Of a DNA stretch of 64,000 nt, positions 47,297 to 55,390 are shown one piece after another. The number at the start of each line of letters is the position of its first letter. The stretch's first letter is position 1. The notes beneath the pieces are model-generated. The model did not search any database. It was not told the DNA's origin and saw nothing but the letters and a program-made list of their open reading frames with translations. A program made the position numbers and the translations under genes. Source of the DNA: Pseudomonas lactis (GTDB lineage Bacteria; Pseudomonadota; Gammaproteobacteria; Pseudomonadales; Pseudomonadaceae); the NCBI RefSeq assembly GCF_001439845.1, contig NZ_JYLO01000005.1, positions 248,001-312,000 of the forward strand, read 5' to 3'.

Positions 47297-47766
47297 TGCG
47301 CGGGCAGCCCAATCACCCGGCCGAGCAGGGCAGGCCGGGGTAGGTCGGCGTGTTCCTGGCTCAGGGCAGTGAGTTTTTCCAGGGTGGCGCCGGCAAACGG
47401 CGCCGACTGCGGCCCGGCCAGGTCGACATGCAGCAGCATCTGCTCGTTACCGGCCAACTCGCGCCCTTCGCCCACAAGGTGCAGGCTGTGATAGAGATGC
47501 AGGCGCTTGGCGTCGTGGGCGATCAGTTGGGTATGCACCTCAACCTCGGCGCCGAGCTTTACCTCGTGCAGGTAGTTCAGGTGCAACTCCAGGGTGAACA
47601 GCGAGTGGCCGCTGGCTTCGCGGTTTTCGCTGTCCAGCCCCAGGGTGTCCATCAGCGCATCGGTGGCGTAGCTGAAGATCAGCAGGTAGAACGCATCACG
47701 CAGATGGCCGTTGTAGTCGACCCAGTCCGGCTGGACTTTGGTGGTGTAGGTGGTCAGTGCGGGCAT
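47272..47766 (-). CDS. cdhB: betainyl-CoA thioesterase CdhB
   Basis: 164-aa hotdog-fold thioesterase of the 4-hydroxybenzoyl-CoA type: WVDYNGHLRDAFYLLIFSYATD carries the catalytic Asp region. In carnitine degradation it hydrolyses betainyl-CoA to glycine betaine. ATG 47766 is family-supported; an in-frame start at 47814 would run into a REPIN. Last gene of the caiX-cdhC-cdhA-cdhB set. Confidence 0.88.
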   Translation of the reverse strand: MPALTTYTTKVQPDWVDYNGHLRDAFYLLIFSYATDALMDTLGLDSENREASGHSLFTLELHLNYLHEVKLGAEVEVHTQLIAHDAKRLHLYHSLHLVGEGRELAGNEQMLLHVDLAGPQSAPFAGATLEKLTALSQEHADLPRPALLGRVIGLPAQKKAPIQP

Positions 47767-47782
47767 GGTATGAATTCCAATG

Positions 47783-47882
47783 TGTAGGAGCGAGCTTGCT
47801 CGCGAAAAACTCAAGATCGCCGTGGGGTACCTGATGCCCCGCGTTATCGTTGGCGATCTTCGCGAGCAAGCTCGCTCCTACA
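47783..47882. repeat. REPIN, family C
   Basis: Inverted pair inside the carnitine operon between cdhA and cdhB; nearly identical over its full length to 46674-46772. Confidence 0.92.
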
Positions 47883-47885
47883 GGG

Positions 47886-48851
47886 TTATTCGGCGAAGTT
47901 CATGCCGTGCTTGGCCTTGGTTGTTTTTACGGCTTCCAGCACCGCCAGCAGGCAGTCATCACGATAGCGCTCCAGCGCCGAAATGCTGTGGTTACCTAGC
48001 TGATCGGCGGTACCGTCGACCACATCATCAATCAGTTTTTCAGTCAGTTCAGGCGCTGGTAGATAAGTCCACGGCAACTGCAACGCCGGGCCGAACTGCG
48101 CCATGAAGTGGCGCATGCCCGCATCGCCGCCCGCCAGGGTGTAAGTGAGGAAGGTACCCATGAATGACCAGCGCAAGCCGGCGCCAAAGCGAATGGCATC
48201 GTCGATTTCACCAGTCGTCGCCACGCCGTCATTGACCAGGTGCAGCGCCTCACGCCACAGCGCTTCCAGCAGGCGGTCGGCAATAAACCCCGGCACTTCC
48301 TTGCGTACATGCAGCGGGCGCATGCCGAAGGATTCATACACCTTGATCGCTGCCTGGATCGCCTCTGGCGCGGTGTTTTTGCCGCCCACCACCTCTACCA
48401 GTGGCAACAGGTAGACCGGGTTGAAGGGGTGGCCGACCACGCAGCGTTCCGGGTGGGTGGAGCCCTCATAGAATTCGCTGGGCAACAGCCCGGAGGTGCT
48501 GGAGCCTATCAAGGCATTCGGCTTGGCCGAGGCGCTGATCTGGCTGTGCAATTGCAGCTTCAGCTCCAGGCGTTCCGGGGCGCTTTCCTGGATGAAGTCC
48601 GCGTCTTTCACGCATTCTTCGATGGTGGTGACAAAGCGCAGGCGGTCTTGGGAGGCACCGGGCGCCAGGCCCTGTTGTTCAAGGGCAGTCCAGGCGTTGG
48701 CGACGCGTTTGCGCAGGGCTGCCTCGGCACCGGGCGCGGGGTCCCAGGCGACTACATCCAGGCCATGGGCAAGGGCACGGGACACCCAGCCGCTGCCGAT
48801 GACGCCGCTGCCCAACGCGGCGAAGGTTTTGATGTCGGTGATAAAGCGCAT
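47886..48851 (-). CDS. cdhA: L-carnitine dehydrogenase CdhA
   Basis: 321-aa NAD-dependent 3-hydroxyacyl-CoA dehydrogenase-like protein that oxidises L-carnitine to 3-dehydrocarnitine. N-terminal [19 protein letters not shown] binds [21 protein letters not shown] and [18 protein letters not shown] are conserved. AGGAA precedes ATG 48851. Confidence 0.93.
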   Translation of the reverse strand: MRFITDIKTFAALGSGVIGSGWVSRALAHGLDVVAWDPAPGAEAALRKRVANAWTALEQQGLAPGASQDRLRFVTTIEECVKDADFIQESAPERLELKLQLHSQISASAKPNALIGSSTSGLLPSEFYEGSTHPERCVVGHPFNPVYLLPLVEVVGGKNTAPEAIQAAIKVYESFGMRPLHVRKEVPGFIADRLLEALWREALHLVNDGVATTGEIDDAIRFGAGLRWSFMGTFLTYTLAGGDAGMRHFMAQFGPALQLPWTYLPAPELTEKLIDDVVDGTADQLGNHSISALERYRDDCLLAVLEAVKTTKAKHGMNFAE

Positions 48852-48881
48852 GGCATATTCCTAAAAAGTTCGGTATTCCCC

Positions 48882-48970
48882 TGTGGGAGCGGGCTTGCTC
48901 GCGAATGCGGTGGGTCAGTACCGAATGCACCAACTGGCACACCGCATTCGCGAGCAAGCCCGCTCCCACA
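48882..48970. repeat. REPIN, family A
   Basis: Inverted family A pair inside the carnitine operon between cdhC and cdhA. Confidence 0.9.
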
Positions 48971-48989
48971 GGGTTGTGTGGTGTCTGTG

Positions 48990-49877
48990 TTAGCCGCGTT
49001 GGGTCAGGCCCATCTTGATGCGGCCTTCGGCCGGGGTCAGGACCCGTGCGCCTAACCGGCTGAGAATTTCACTGGCGCGTTCCACCAACTGGCCATTGGT
49101 GGCGAGCACGCCCTTGTCCAGCCACAGGTTGTCCTCAAGGCCCACCCGTACGTTGCCGCCCAGCAGCACCGCCTGCGCGGCCATCGGCATTTGCATGCGA
49201 CCAATGCCGAAGCCCGCCCACACCGCGTCGGCGGGAAGGTTGTCGACCATGGCTTTCATGGTGGTGGTGTCGGCCGGTGCGCCCCAGGGAATGCCCAGGC
49301 ACAGTTGGAACAGCGGGTTATCAAGCAGCCCTTCCTTGATCATCTGCTTGGCAAACCACAGGTGGCCGGTGTCGAAAATCTCCAGCTCGGCCTTTACGCC
49401 CAGTTCCTGGATACGTTTGGCGCCAGCACGCAGTTGCGCCGGGGTGGACACGTAAATGGTGTCGCCATCGCCGAAGTTCAGCGTGCCGCAGTCCAAGGTG
49501 CAGATTTCCGGCAGCAGTTCTTCGACGTGGGCCAGGCGGGTCAGCGGGCCGACCAGGTCGGTATTAGGCCCGAACTCCATGGGATTCTCGCCGCCACCGA
49601 TCTCCAGGTCGCCGCCCATGCCGGCGGTGAGGTTGACGATGATGTCGATGTCGGCCTCGCGGATGCGCTCCATCACTTCACGGTACAGGGCTACATCGCG
49701 GCTGAATTTGCCGGTTTGCGGGTCGCGTACATGGCAATGCACCACGGTGGCGCCGGCTTTGGCGGCCTCTACCGCGGCGGCGGCGATTTGTTTGGGCGTG
49801 ACCGGCACGTGTGGGCTTCGGGCGGTCGTGTCGCCAGCACCGGTGAGTGCGCAGGTGATGATGACGTCGTGGTTCAT
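48990..49877 (-). CDS. cdhC: 3-dehydrocarnitine:acetyl-CoA trimethylamine-type cleavage enzyme CdhC (BKACE)
   Basis: 295-aa beta-keto acid cleavage enzyme (DUF849). [12 protein letters not shown] contains zinc-ligand histidines; the N-terminal [17 protein letters not shown] and [12 protein letters not shown] are typical. It converts dehydrocarnitine and acetyl-CoA to acetoacetate and betainyl-CoA. ATG 49877 follows AAGGA; an upstream ATG at 49946 would enter the hairpin region. Confidence 0.92.
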   Translation of the reverse strand: MNHDVIITCALTGAGDTTARSPHVPVTPKQIAAAAVEAAKAGATVVHCHVRDPQTGKFSRDVALYREVMERIREADIDIIVNLTAGMGGDLEIGGGENPMEFGPNTDLVGPLTRLAHVEELLPEICTLDCGTLNFGDGDTIYVSTPAQLRAGAKRIQELGVKAELEIFDTGHLWFAKQMIKEGLLDNPLFQLCLGIPWGAPADTTTMKAMVDNLPADAVWAGFGIGRMQMPMAAQAVLLGGNVRVGLEDNLWLDKGVLATNGQLVERASEILSRLGARVLTPAEGRIKMGLTQRG

Positions 49878-49905
49878 GAGGCGGTTCCTTACAGGCGTGG
49901 TGGTG

Positions 49906-49936
49906 CCGTTCGCGGTCGCAAGTGGCCGCGAAACGG
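49906..49936 (-). promoter_or_regulatory. intercistronic hairpin between caiX and cdhC
   Basis: CCGTTCGCGG pairs with CCGCGAAACGG (one bulge), 14 bp after the caiX stop on the minus strand. Its place after a binding-protein gene matches the hairpin after cbcX. Confidence 0.6.
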
Positions 49937-49950
49937 TGGTTCGCAAAACG

Positions 49951-50895
49951 TTATTTGCTGGTCAGTTGCAGGTTGGTCGCGGCGGGTTTGCCGTCGAAAG
50001 TGGTGACGCCATCGAGCCAGCGCTGCCGGTCTTGAGGGTGATCCTTGAGCCACTGCCGTGCGGATTCCAAGGCGTCCTTGTGATCCAGCAGCGGCTGCAT
50101 CATCCGGCTCTCGTCGGCGGCGGTGAATGTCAGGTTGGTCAGTAGCTTATGCACGTTGGGGCACTGTTCGGCGTAGGCCGGCGCGGTCACGGTCCACACG
50201 GTGGCCATGCCTTCGTTCGGGCCCAGGGCGTCTTCGCTGCCGGAGAGGTAAGTCATCGCCACATTGACGTTCATCGGGTGCGGCGCCCAACCAAAGAACA
50301 CCACGGCTTCCTTGCGGCGCACGGCACGGTCCACGGCCGCCAACATGCCGGCTTCGCTGGACTCCACCAACTGGAACTTGCCCAGGCCGAACTGGTTCTT
50401 GGCGATCATCGCCTTGATCTGGGTATTGGCGCCCGAGCCCGGCTCGATGCCGTAGATCTTGCCGCCCAGTTCTTTCTCGAACCTGGCGATGTCAGCAAAG
50501 GTTTTCAGGCCCTTGTCGGCCAGGTAAGTCGGCACTGCGAGGGTGGCGCGGGCGTCTTCCAGGCTGGCTTTGTCGAGGACCTTGACTTGCTTGGCGTCGA
50601 CGAACGGCGTGATGGTCTGGGTCATCAGCGGGTTCCAGTAACCGAGAAACAGGTCCAGGCGCTGATCGCGGATGCCGGCAAAGATGATTTGCTGAGAGGC
50701 GCTGGTTTGTTTGGTCTTGTAGCCGAGGCCATCGAGCAGCACCTGGGCCATGGCGCTGGTGGCGATGACGTCGGTCCAGTTCACCACGCCCATGCGCACG
50801 TTCTGGCAAGCAGGGGCATCCGCTGCCATGACAGGGGTGCTCAAAATAGCGCTGGCGCTGAGTGCAAGTACGCAGCGGCTGATCAGTCGGTTCAT
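49951..50895 (-). CDS. caiX: carnitine-binding periplasmic protein CaiX
   Basis: 314 aa. Signal peptide to about residue 24 (STPVMA-A). Related to CbcX ([47 protein letters not shown]) but distinct. CaiX proteins deliver carnitine to the CbcWV core, which explains why no permease is encoded here. First gene of the carnitine operon and divergent from cdhR. Confidence 0.93.
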   Translation of the reverse strand: MNRLISRCVLALSASAILSTPVMAADAPACQNVRMGVVNWTDVIATSAMAQVLLDGLGYKTKQTSASQQIIFAGIRDQRLDLFLGYWNPLMTQTITPFVDAKQVKVLDKASLEDARATLAVPTYLADKGLKTFADIARFEKELGGKIYGIEPGSGANTQIKAMIAKNQFGLGKFQLVESSEAGMLAAVDRAVRRKEAVVFFGWAPHPMNVNVAMTYLSGSEDALGPNEGMATVWTVTAPAYAEQCPNVHKLLTNLTFTAADESRMMQPLLDHKDALESARQWLKDHPQDRQRWLDGVTTFDGKPAATNLQLTSK

Positions 50896-51090
50896 GGGTG
50901 GAGCCCTCGGCAGGTCGTTATTGTGGGTGCCGGCGTCTTGGTGCGCCGTGGGATCACGTTACGCAGCTTGGCGCCCCGCAAAGCGCACAGCGGCGACTCG
51001 CTCTTGCACTGCAGCGACCTGTGCTCTTGAATGGCCGGTTGAACTGGCGTATCACAGTGACCACGCTGCCCGTCCGACGAGAGCGCCACC

Positions 51091-52035
51091 ATGTCCCAGG
51101 ATGTCTATTTCTTGCTGATGCCGGGTTTCTCGGCCCTCGGTTTTATCTCCGCACTGGAACCGTTGCGGGTGGCCAACCGCTTTCGCGGCGAGCTGTACCG
51201 CTGGCACATCTTGAGTGCCGATGGCGGCGCGGTGCTGGCGAGCAACGGTATGTCGGTCAACGCCGACGCCGCGCTTGAGCCGCTGAAAAAAGGCGCGACT
51301 TTACTGGTGGTGGCCGGCTTCGAACCCCTGCAGTTCGCCACGCCCGCCCTGGAGCATTGGCTGCGCCGCCTCGACCATGAGGGTGTGACCCTCGGCGCCA
51401 TCGACACCGGCGCCTGCGTGCTGGCCGAGGCGGGCCTGCTCGACGGCCACCGCTTGACCTTGCACTGGGAAGCCATCGACGCCTTCAAGGAAGCCTATCC
51501 GCACCTGAGCGTGACCCAGGAACTGTTCGAAATCGACCGGCGCCGCATCACCTGCGCCGGCGGCACGGCCTCCATCGACCTGATGCTCGACCTCATCGCC
51601 CAGGCCCACGGCCCGGAGCTGGCTATCCAGGTTTCCGAGCAATTCGTACTAAGCCGCATCCGCCCACGCAAAGACCACCAGCGCATGCAGATCGCCACGC
51701 GCTACGGCATCAATAACAAGAAGCTGGTGCACGTGATCGGCGAAATGGAACAGCACACCGAACCGCCCCTGAGCACCTTGGCCCTGGCCGAAACAATCAA
51801 GGTCACCCGACGCCAACTGGAGCGGCTGTTTCGCCTGCACCTCAACGACACCCCCAGTAACTTCTACCTTGGCCTGCGCCTGGAAAAAGCTCGCAAACTG
51901 CTGCGCCAGAGCGACATGAGCGTGCTGGAAGTGAGTATTGCGTGCGGGTTTGAGTCACCGTCGTATTTCACGCGAAGTTATCGAGCCAGGTTCGCCAAAT
52001 GCCCTAGGGAGGACCGGCGACGGGAGGTGGTTTAA
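51091..52035 (+). CDS. cdhR: CdhR, AraC-family activator of carnitine catabolism
   Basis: 314 aa, the same DJ-1/PfpI-like plus AraC layout as GbdR: AIDTGACVLAEAGLLDG and LALAETIKVTRRQLERLFRLHL with VSIACGFESPSYFTRSYRARF. It is divergent from caiX, the operon it controls in P. aeruginosa. GAGAG upstream of the ATG. Confidence 0.93.
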   Translation: MSQDVYFLLMPGFSALGFISALEPLRVANRFRGELYRWHILSADGGAVLASNGMSVNADAALEPLKKGATLLVVAGFEPLQFATPALEHWLRRLDHEGVTLGAIDTGACVLAEAGLLDGHRLTLHWEAIDAFKEAYPHLSVTQELFEIDRRRITCAGGTASIDLMLDLIAQAHGPELAIQVSEQFVLSRIRPRKDHQRMQIATRYGINNKKLVHVIGEMEQHTEPPLSTLALAETIKVTRRQLERLFRLHLNDTPSNFYLGLRLEKARKLLRQSDMSVLEVSIACGFESPSYFTRSYRARFAKCPREDRRREVV

Positions 52036-52053
52036 GCGTTGGTGCAGATTCAA

Positions 52054-52142
52054 TGTGGGAGCTGGCTTGCCTGCGATTGCGATGTATCAGTTGGCCTATG
52101 CAGTGCTGACCCGCCGCCATCGCAGGCAAGCCAGCTCCCACA
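52054..52142. repeat. REPIN, family B
   Basis: Inverted pair of GTGGGAGCTGGCTTGCCTGC cores directly after cdhR. Confidence 0.9.
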
Positions 52143-52275
52143 TTGGTAAGTAGTGTGGTGTCAGGAAACGCATGTGGTGGTGTGGGAATATTCTTGTTTT
52201 TCAAGGTTGCGGGCGATTACTGGAAACGGACTGCTAACGTTCAAAGGGTTCCTTACGTAACCATAAGAGGTTGGC

Positions 52276-52704
52276 ATGCTGAAAAAACTAATCACTCTGA
52301 TCGCACTCGCGTCCACCCCAGTGTGGGCCGCCCAGGCGCCAGCGCCTTTCACGGGCGCCGATTACAGCGGGCGTTATGAGTGCACTGGCCAGGACAAACA
52401 TATCGGCAACTTCAAAGGCGTTGTCGACATGAAACTCGACGCCAAGCAAAGCACTGGCAAATATGCGGCCTACACCTTCACTCTGACCCTGGAAGACAAG
52501 TCCCGCTATGAAGGCATGGCCGCCGGGACTGCCGATACCCTGGGTATCTACTTCGCCCACACCGACCCTGCCTTGAAAGACTTTGGTGTGGGTGTCGCCC
52601 AAGTAACACCTACCCCAGAAGGCAAGGTGTCCTTCGTCAAGTATTACTACGGCCCAGAATACGAAGGCGGCGGGCACGGCCTGGAGCACTGCGTCAAAAG
52701 CTGA
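52276..52704 (+). CDS. hypothetical periplasmic protein
   Basis: 142 aa. Signal peptide to about residue 18 (STPVWA-A). The mature part begins with ADYSGRYECTGQDKHIG and ends GGGHGLEHCVKS; its two Cys could form a disulfide. Mostly beta by appearance. AGAGG lies 5 nt before the ATG. No family recognised and no operon partner. Confidence 0.75.
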   Translation: MLKKLITLIALASTPVWAAQAPAPFTGADYSGRYECTGQDKHIGNFKGVVDMKLDAKQSTGKYAAYTFTLTLEDKSRYEGMAAGTADTLGIYFAHTDPALKDFGVGVAQVTPTPEGKVSFVKYYYGPEYEGGGHGLEHCVKS

Positions 52705-52711
52705 CGCGCAG

Positions 52712-53128
52712 TTATTTCTTCATCAGGCCTGAGCAGGCTGTTTTATAGGCCTCGTGCTGATACTTGTTGAGCGTCGCGGGCAGATCAAAGGTGTGCTTCT
52801 TGTTCTGTGCATTGATGGTCTGCGGCGACAGCAGCGTCACCTCCACCCCTTCCAGCAATTGAAACACCCCTTCAATCTTGAACGTCGTCGGGCCACCGGC
52901 GAACTCGCCTTTTTTGCTGCGCTTCTTAATGGCAATGCGCGTGATGCCGTTGGCCTGGACGAATGCTTTTGCCTGGGCGGCGAAGGCTTTGACATTGGCT
53001 GCTTCGTCGTCGTCTTCAAGGGCGATTTTCTTGGTGGCCAAGGCGACGTGGGTCAGCGCCTGGTTGTCCAGGGAGGCGACGGCGATGATGGCTTCGCTGC
53101 CTTTGATTTCGATGCCGCAGAGAGTCAT
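52712..53128 (-). CDS. DUF3010 family protein
   Basis: 138 aa cytosolic protein; GIEIKGSEAIIAVASL and ITRIAIKKRSKKGEFAGGPTTFKIEG match the DUF3010 family, which has an RNase H-like look. Function unknown. Confidence 0.85.
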   Translation of the reverse strand: MTLCGIEIKGSEAIIAVASLDNQALTHVALATKKIALEDDDEAANVKAFAAQAKAFVQANGITRIAIKKRSKKGEFAGGPTTFKIEGVFQLLEGVEVTLLSPQTINAQNKKHTFDLPATLNKYQHEAYKTACSGLMKK

Positions 53129-53168
53129 GAGTAGCCTTGATCAAAAGAGAAGGTGGCGCGATTGTCGC

Positions 53169-53570
53169 TTATTCCTGGCCAATCGACTCCAAAAACTCCG
53201 ACCGCTCATCACTCATCCGCGCCAGGCAGTCGTTGTGCGCAATGGCATAGGCCTTGGTGCCGGTTACCGCCGGGAAGGTGTCCACTGCACAATCGGCGTC
53301 GCGCAGTTTTTCCCATTTTTGCTGGGCATCCTTCAGACGGGCGGTAATGTCCGCCAGTTTGGTCTTGTCGCTGCCGTAGGTCGAACCCATGCGCTCCAGC
53401 AACCCCTGATAGTTATCCTTGAGCAATTGCTCGGCGGTGGTTTTGTTGTAGGTGGCGCATTCCAGGGTTTGCTGGTCGTTCTCGATACCGTCGCACGGCG
53501 TGCTGTCGGGGTCTTCGGCCGCGTGGGCGGTGGTTGCGATGAGTGCCAAAGCCAGGAAAATCGATTTCAT
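53169..53570 (-). CDS. LprI-like periplasmic protein (DUF1311)
   Basis: 133 aa with a signal peptide ending TAHA-A. Conserved Cys pattern (CDG, LECATYNKT, ADCAVD, NDCLARM) typical of DUF1311/LprI proteins, some of which inhibit lysozyme. It could act with the MliC-like lipoprotein in wall protection, but that is speculation. Confidence 0.82.
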   Translation of the reverse strand: MKSIFLALALIATTAHAAEDPDSTPCDGIENDQQTLECATYNKTTAEQLLKDNYQGLLERMGSTYGSDKTKLADITARLKDAQQKWEKLRDADCAVDTFPAVTGTKAYAIAHNDCLARMSDERSEFLESIGQE

Positions 53571-53788
53571 TGCGCCGTCTCATATCAGGTGATGAGGAAT
53601 TCTGGCTCAAGCGTAAGACAAAGAACAGCCGACCGTGGGGCCTGTCTTCGCAGCCTTTGTCGCGGATTGACGCTTTCGGCAATTCCCCTGTCGTTTTTGC
53701 ACCCGGCTCCGTCGGTGCCTGGGCATATGCTGGCCCCAAAGCGCCGGCAGACGATTCGGCGCATGAATCGCCAATAAGGGGACGCCTG

Positions 53789-54766
53789 ATGAGCCCAGCC
53801 GAGTTGCACGCCGACAGCATCGTTATCGACGGTCTGATTATTGCCAAGTGGAACCGCGACCTGTTCGAAGACATGCGCAAAGGTGGCCTCACCGCCGCCA
53901 ATTGCACGGTGTCGGTGTGGGAAGGCTTCCAGGCCACGATCAACAACATCGTTGCCAGCCAGACCCTGATCCGCGAAAACAGCGACCTGGTGATCCCGGT
54001 GAAAACCACCGCCGACATCCGCCGCGCCAAGGAGCTGGGCAAGACTGGCATTATCTTCGGCTTCCAGAATGCCCATGCCTTTGAGGACCAGCTCGGCTAT
54101 GTCGAGATCTTCAAGCAGCTCGGCGTGGGCGTGGTGCAGATGTGCTACAACACCCAGAACCTGGTGGGCACCGGTTGCTATGAGCGCGATGGCGGCCTCT
54201 CGGGTTTCGGGCGTGAGATCGTCGGCGAGATGAACCGCGTCGGCATCATGTGCGACCTGTCCCACGTCGGCTCCAAGACCAGCGAAGAGGTCATCCTCGA
54301 ATCGAAAAAGCCGGTGTGCTACTCCCACTGCCTGCCGTCCGGGCTTAAAGAGCACCCGCGCAACAAGTCCGATGAAGAGCTCAAGTTCATCGCCGACCAT
54401 GGCGGTTTTGTCGGCGTGACCATGTTTGCGCCGTTCCTTGCCAAGGGCATCGACTCGACCATCGACGACTACGCCGAAGCCATCGAATACACCATGAACA
54501 TCGTCGGCGAAGACGCGATCGGCATCGGCACCGACTTCACCCAGGGCCACGGCCAGGATTTCTTCGAAATGCTCACCCATGACAAGGGTTACGCCCGCCG
54601 CCTGACCAGCTTCGGCAAGATCATCAACCCGCTGGGCATCCGCACCGTGGGCGAGTTCCCCAACCTCACCGAGACGCTGCTCAAGCGCGGCCACAGCGAG
54701 CGCGTGGTGCGCAAGATCATGGGCGAGAACTGGGTCAACGTACTCAAGGACGTCTGGGGCGAATAA
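53789..54766 (+). CDS. membrane dipeptidase family (M19) enzyme
   Basis: 325 aa amidohydrolase-fold enzyme. HADSIVIDGLI, FGFQNAH, MCDLSHVGSKTSEE and VCYSHCLPSGLKEHPRNKSD carry metal ligands. No signal peptide despite the family name. ATG 53789 follows AAGGGGA. It leads the run to dgcA and dgcB, as in P. aeruginosa where a dipeptidase gene precedes dgcA under GbdR control. Its exact substrate is unknown. Confidence 0.88.
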   Translation: MSPAELHADSIVIDGLIIAKWNRDLFEDMRKGGLTAANCTVSVWEGFQATINNIVASQTLIRENSDLVIPVKTTADIRRAKELGKTGIIFGFQNAHAFEDQLGYVEIFKQLGVGVVQMCYNTQNLVGTGCYERDGGLSGFGREIVGEMNRVGIMCDLSHVGSKTSEEVILESKKPVCYSHCLPSGLKEHPRNKSDEELKFIADHGGFVGVTMFAPFLAKGIDSTIDDYAEAIEYTMNIVGEDAIGIGTDFTQGHGQDFFEMLTHDKGYARRLTSFGKIINPLGIRTVGEFPNLTETLLKRGHSERVVRKIMGENWVNVLKDVWGE

Positions 54767-54789
54767 GCCACTGCTCGCTTAATCCTTCA

Positions 54790-54812
54790 CCCGCCGCCAT
54801 CCGCGCGGCGGG
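54790..54812 (+). promoter_or_regulatory. intercistronic hairpin
   Basis: Stem CCCGCCGC/GCGGCGGG with 7-nt loop between the dipeptidase and the DUF5943 gene. No T-run. Confidence 0.5.
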
Positions 54813-54844
54813 CATCAAAACGAATTTTCTGGAGTTAAGTTTCC

Positions 54845-55375
54845 ATGGCCAAGATCGCCCCGCAATTGCCTATCGAAGTCGACAGCGAAACCGGTGTCTG
54901 GACCTCCGACGCCCTGCCGATGCTGTACGTGCCACGCCATTTCTTCGTCAACAACCATATGGGCATCGAAGAAGTGCTGGGCGCTGACGCCTACGCCGAG
55001 ATCCTCTACAAGGCTGGCTACAAGTCCGCTTGGCACTGGTGTGAAAAAGAAGCTGAATGCCACGGCCTGGAAGGCGTTGCGGTGTTCGAACACTACATGA
55101 AGCGCCTGTCGCAACGCGGTTGGGGCCTGTTCAAGATCCAGGACATCGACCTGGACAAAGGCACCGCCAGCGTCAAGCTGGAACACTCGGCGTTCGTCTA
55201 TGTGTACGGCAAGGTCGGTCGCAAGGTGGACTACATGTTCACCGGCTGGTTTGCCGGCGCCATGGACCAGATCCTGCAAGCGCGTGGCAGCAAGATCCGC
55301 ACTGTCGCCGAACAAGTCTACGGAGGCTCCGAAGAGGGCCACGATGATGGTTTGTTCACCGTCAAACCGTTGTAA
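54845..55375 (+). CDS. DUF5943 protein of the dimethylglycine operon
   Basis: 176 aa, cytosolic. YVPRHFFVNNHMGIEEVLG and YKAGYKSAWHWCEKEAECHG resemble V4R-type ligand-binding folds. It sits 15 bp before dgcA, as in other pseudomonads, so a supporting role in dimethylglycine demethylation is likely. No direct activity known. GGAG upstream. Confidence 0.85.
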   Translation: MAKIAPQLPIEVDSETGVWTSDALPMLYVPRHFFVNNHMGIEEVLGADAYAEILYKAGYKSAWHWCEKEAECHGLEGVAVFEHYMKRLSQRGWGLFKIQDIDLDKGTASVKLEHSAFVYVYGKVGRKVDYMFTGWFAGAMDQILQARGSKIRTVAEQVYGGSEEGHDDGLFTVKPL

Positions 55376-55390
55376 GCCGAGGACCGTGCC

